NCBI GenBank assembly: GCA_002375765.1
Contig: DFMV01000052.1
Coordinates: forward strand, 1-6,824
Length of the DNA stretch: 6,824 bases
Reading direction: 5' to 3'
DNA from: Rhizobiales bacterium UBA3584
GTDB lineage: Bacteria; Pseudomonadota; Alphaproteobacteria; Rhizobiales; Devosiaceae
Shown: piece after piece, positions 3,938 through 6,824 of the stretch
Position numbering within the stretch: position 1 is the stretch's first letter
How the letters are laid out: each line of letters opens with the position of its first letter
The notes under the pieces: model-generated
What the model was told of the DNA's origin: nothing
The model's database searches: none
Seen by the model: only the letters and a program-made list of their open reading frames with translations
Made by a program: the position numbers and the translations under genes

Positions 3938-6229
3938 ATGGGTACAGTCTCTCCCGAAAACGCGCCCGACCTCCCCGCTGAGGTTTATATTTCCTCGGTG
4001 AGCGCTCTTTATAGGGACCGGCGTTCTCTTTTTTCCGGCACTGCGAGCGCTATTGCCGCTTCGCTGGTGACGGGCTGGATAAGCGGGATCATCTGGCTTG
4101 CCATGTGCGCCATTCCGCTTGCGCTGACCGGCATCTTGCGCTGGATGGACATGAATGCCTATGAGCGCAACGCAGCAAGTCCGCAAACGGTAGAACAGGC
4201 GCGTGGCTGGGAGAGGCGCTACATCATAGGCTCGTCCACCTTCGCGGTGCTGCTGAGCCTTTGGTGTTTTCTTGCTTTCGCGCTCTCGTCCGATCCAGCC
4301 GTCCATCTGGTGAGTTTTGCGGTCTGCCTTGCCTATATGATCGGAATCACCGGGCGCAATTATTCATCCGACCAGCTGGTTACCTTCACCACGGCTTGTG
4401 CGGCGATCCCCATGGTCATGGGACTTCTGCTTCACCTTGAAGCGGCCTATCTGTTTCTTGCGCTGGTGCTCGTGCCGTTCTTCCTGAGCGTGAGAACCAT
4501 CGCCACGCGGCTGAGATTTACGCTTTTCGATGCGGTGGTCGCCTCACACGATCTCCGTGCGCTCGCCACCCATTTCGACACTGCCGTCAACAACATGCCG
4601 CACGGGCTATGCATGTTCGACGCCGACCAGCGGCTCGTTGTTTTCAACGATCGCTTTACGAGCCTGCTCAATCTCGATGCAAGAGCCACCTGGAAGGGGC
4701 AGGAAATCGCCTCGCTGCTCGATACGGCACTTGTGGCCAACGGTGTGCCGCGTCATGCGTGCGACACGGTATTTTCCGCATTTCGGAAATGGATGAAGGC
4801 CGAGGGGACGGAGGCCCTCGTAATCGACGCCGCCGGGCACAGAATTCTTCAGCTGACCTTCCAGCCCATCAAGGCTGGCGGATTTGTGCTGCTGATCGAA
4901 GACATCACCGAAAAGCGCAAGGCAGAGGCGAGGATCGAACATCTGGCCCGTTACGATGCGCTGACCGGCCTGCCCAACCGATCGCATTTTCAGGAACAGT
5001 TCGAAGCGCTGATTGCCCGTGGCAATCCTTGTGCGCTGCTCTTTATCGATCTCGATCAGTTCAAGGTGGTCAACGACACGCTGGGCCACCCGTGCGGGGA
5101 CGCTCTATTGTGCCTTGTGGCCGACCGGCTTCGCAAGGTGATGAAATCGTCCGACATCATTGCTCGGCTCGGTGGAGATGAGTTCGTTGTCCTGCGCGAG
5201 CTGAAAGGGTCTGCTGACGAGGCAAGCCTTGTCGCTCAGCGAATTGTAAGGACGTTGAGCGATGTATTTGCTGTCCAGGACCATCAGTTTGTAATTGGCG
5301 CGAGCATAGGCATCGCCATGGCGCCGCGTGACGGCACGAGTTTTGAGCAAATGCTTAAATGCGCCGATCTGGCGCTTTACACCGCCAAGTCGGATGGTCG
5401 CGGTGTCTGGCGCTTTTTCGAGCCCGAAATGGATGCCCGGGTGCAGGCGCGCCGGGCGTTGGAGATCGATATCCGCACGGCGCTCGACAATGGAAATTTC
5501 GAGGTGTTCTTCCAGCCCATCGTCAATCTCAGGTCGGGCAAGAGCACGGTGTGTGAAGCGCTGGCGCGTTGGCGGCATCCCCAAAGGGGGCTGATATCGC
5601 CCACCGAGTTCATCCCCGTCGCTGAGGAAACGAACCTGATTATCGAGTTGGGCGATTTCATATTGCACGAGGCCTGCCGACGGTGCGTGACGTGGCCGGG
5701 CAGCGTGCATGTTGCCGTCAACATTTCTCCGGTTCAGTTCCGGCGGGGGGACGTCATCGCTTCGGTGATTTCCGCCCTTGAGCATTCGGGCCTGCCGGCC
5801 CATCGGCTGGAAGTCGAGATTACGGAATCGCTTCTGCTCGAAAATACGGCAGCCATCGGGGCCATATTGGAAAAATTGCGCGACCTTGGCGTGCGCATCT
5901 CACTTGACGATTTCGGCACGGGCTATGCCAGCTTGAGCTATCTGCACCACTTCCCGCTCGACAAGGTCAAGATCGACCGCTCCTTCCTGCAGGACGTGGA
6001 GGTGAGCAGCCGCTCCCGGCGCCTGCTGGCGGGCGTGGCGAGTTTGAGTTCGGAACTCGGCATGTCGGTGGTCGTCGAAGGCGTGGAAACGCCCAGGCAG
6101 CTTGCCTTGCTCAGAGAGCTGCCCGGGGTCGATGAAGTTCAGGGCTTCCTCTTTTCACCGCCTATCCGTGCGACGGAGATCCCCCGCTTTCTCGCGGCGG
6201 GCAGCTTCGATTTCGAAAAGGTCGCCTGA
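3938..6229 (+). CDS. Membrane-anchored PAS-GGDEF-EAL protein (c-di-GMP synthesis/breakdown)
   Basis: A 763-residue inner-membrane protein. Residues about 31-186 hold five or six hydrophobic segments. A PAS-like domain follows (about 212-325, from THFDTAVNNMPHGLCMFDAD to VLLIEDITEKRKAEA). The GGDEF domain (about 334-493) has the metal ligand region FIDLDQFK (D371) and an intact GGDEF (412-416). The EAL domain (about 505-755) has EALARW (E540), NISPVQF (N595), ITE (E630), LDDFGTG (D657, D658), KVKID (K678), VVVEGVET (E714) and QGF (Q735), so all expected catalytic residues are present. Both synthesis (GGDEF) and hydrolysis (EAL) of c-di-GMP look possible. The product-inhibition site RxxD before GGDEF is KSSD, so feedback control may be weak. 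I chose the ATG at 3938; the frame opens at a TTG at 3908 without a ribosome site. Even the ATG is served poorly (AGGGG is 15 bases away), hinting at low translation. The membrane part is not a named sensor domain that I recognise. Confidence 0.95.
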   Translation: MGTVSPENAPDLPAEVYISSVSALYRDRRSLFSGTASAIAASLVTGWISGIIWLAMCAIPLALTGILRWMDMNAYERNAASPQTVEQARGWERRYIIGSSTFAVLLSLWCFLAFALSSDPAVHLVSFAVCLAYMIGITGRNYSSDQLVTFTTACAAIPMVMGLLLHLEAAYLFLALVLVPFFLSVRTIATRLRFTLFDAVVASHDLRALATHFDTAVNNMPHGLCMFDADQRLVVFNDRFTSLLNLDARATWKGQEIASLLDTALVANGVPRHACDTVFSAFRKWMKAEGTEALVIDAAGHRILQLTFQPIKAGGFVLLIEDITEKRKAEARIEHLARYDALTGLPNRSHFQEQFEALIARGNPCALLFIDLDQFKVVNDTLGHPCGDALLCLVADRLRKVMKSSDIIARLGGDEFVVLRELKGSADEASLVAQRIVRTLSDVFAVQDHQFVIGASIGIAMAPRDGTSFEQMLKCADLALYTAKSDGRGVWRFFEPEMDARVQARRALEIDIRTALDNGNFEVFFQPIVNLRSGKSTVCEALARWRHPQRGLISPTEFIPVAEETNLIIELGDFILHEACRRCVTWPGSVHVAVNISPVQFRRGDVIASVISALEHSGLPAHRLEVEITESLLLENTAAIGAILEKLRDLGVRISLDDFGTGYASLSYLHHFPLDKVKIDRSFLQDVEVSSRSRRLLAGVASLSSELGMSVVVEGVETPRQLALLRELPGVDEVQGFLFSPPIRATEIPRFLAAGSFDFEKVA

Positions 6230-6259
6230 GCACGGCTGCGACGGCTTGGGAGAAGCACG

Positions 6260-6679
6260 ATGACCCAAAAGCGGGCGATGGTCAGGACCCTGACCACGAT
6301 AGATGAATTCGACAGAGGGAACGGCGTCGTTACGCGGCTGTTTTTCAATGCAGACATATGCGGCGCTCAGGTTACCACTGGAACCACCTCGCTTCCCGTT
6401 GGAAAGAGCGTGGCACTGCACCACCACAATTGCGACGAGCAGATTGTCATTCTGAGCGGAAATGCCGAAACCGAGTTCGATGGAGCGCGACGCCCCGTTG
6501 GTCCCATGGAAGTAGTCTATGTTCCTGCCGGTCAGAACCATTGCTTCCACAATGTGGGCACGACCCCGGTTGAGATGTTGTTCATCTATGATGCCGGCGA
6601 GGTTACCCGGACCTTTGCGGCCACGGGCGAAACGGTCGTCCATCTCGGCTCGGGCGACCGGGCACAGCCTGGCCGATAA
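6260..6679 (+). CDS. Small single-domain cupin protein
   Basis: A 139-residue cupin_2 protein forming one small beta-barrel. Cupin motif 1 is GKSVALHHHNCDEQIVILSG (residues 48-67) with H54, H56 and E60 as likely metal ligands. Motif 2 is GPMEVVYVPAGQNHCFHN (81-98) with H94 as the fourth ligand. A metal-binding active fold is therefore intact. GGGAG lies about seven bases before the ATG, so translation should be good. It starts 30 bases after the stop of the GGDEF-EAL gene with no terminator between, so co-transcription is likely. Cupins of this size include isomerases, dioxygenases and ligand-binding proteins, and no substrate can be assigned. No signal peptide is seen. Confidence 0.9.
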   Translation: MTQKRAMVRTLTTIDEFDRGNGVVTRLFFNADICGAQVTTGTTSLPVGKSVALHHHNCDEQIVILSGNAETEFDGARRPVGPMEVVYVPAGQNHCFHNVGTTPVEMLFIYDAGEVTRTFAATGETVVHLGSGDRAQPGR

Positions 6680-6732
6680 CGGCAGCAACTGCTCGTTTGC
6701 AATGGCGTAAACGGGGCAGGGCCTGGGGGCTG

Positions 6733-6824
6733 TCAGCATGAGCCGGTATCGGACGGACACAGAATGTCTGCGTCCAGATCGTAGCGATCGGCCAGACGGG
6801 TCAATGTTCCGTCGGCGCGGATGT
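6733..6824 (-). CDS. C-terminal end of a minus-strand gene, unidentified
   Basis: Read on the minus strand from 6822, the frame gives 29 residues beginning IRADGTLTRLADRYDLDAD and ending at a TGA (6733-6735). The composition looks like real coding sequence, and the (I)-ADGTL--L--RY pattern resembles the C-terminal helix of family 3 periplasmic solute-binding proteins, which suggests an amino-acid transporter binding protein. This rests on a short fragment. The gene converges on the cupin gene with a 53-base gap. No clear terminator hairpin is visible in that gap. Confidence 0.45.
   Translation of the reverse strand, partial: IRADGTLTRLADRYDLDADILCPSDTGSC

Noticed and set aside
6155..6760. 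Minus-strand open frame of 201 residues over the cupin gene
   Set aside because: It is antisense to the cupin gene, whose metal-binding motifs and ribosome site are clear.
1..6824. CRISPR array, tRNA, rRNA or insertion sequence
   Set aside because: No regularly spaced repeats, tRNA-like fold, rRNA sequence or transposase frame was seen on either strand.

Overview
The window reads as a chromosomal segment of an alphaproteobacterium, most likely of the order Hyphomicrobiales (Rhizobiales). Four things point that way. Protein-coding DNA is mostly G+C rich. There are two perfect CtrA-type boxes (TTAA-N7-TTAAC). CcrM-type GANTC sites cluster in intergenic DNA. Two interspersed palindromic elements resemble repeats that are common in Rhizobiales genomes (from memory, not searched). 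I cannot name the genus.

Left end (1-921): the 3' part of a class III nucleotidyl cyclase that looks like PycC, the cyclase of Pycsar anti-phage systems. It is visibly less G+C rich than the genes to its right and is followed by about 300 bases without a convincing gene. That gap holds a cluster of GATTCA-type motifs with a 14-bp palindrome, then a Rhizobiales-type palindromic repeat. No Pycsar effector gene lies downstream, so any partner must be upstream, outside the window.

Middle left (922-2822): a class I SAM-dependent methyltransferase (minus) and an alpha/beta hydrolase (plus) diverge from a 132-base region. The hydrolase converges on an N-acyl amino acid synthase of the FeeM type (minus). 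The convergent junction holds a second repeat element, and this element supplies the stop codon of the FeeM-like gene.

Middle and right (2820-6679): the FeeM-like gene diverges from a large membrane-anchored PAS-GGDEF-EAL protein across a 377-base region with both CtrA boxes, a 13-bp palindrome and AT-rich promoter-like DNA. One CtrA box sits in the spacer of the predicted FeeM promoter. A small cupin gene follows the GGDEF-EAL gene by 30 bases and is probably co-transcribed. At the right edge is the likely C-terminus of another minus-strand gene.

Taken together, the FeeM-like synthase (a possible signal-lipid maker) and the c-di-GMP enzyme look like a divergent pair under shared cell-cycle (CtrA) control. 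The Pycsar-like cyclase is the most likely defence component and probably marks the edge of an accessory region extending to the left.
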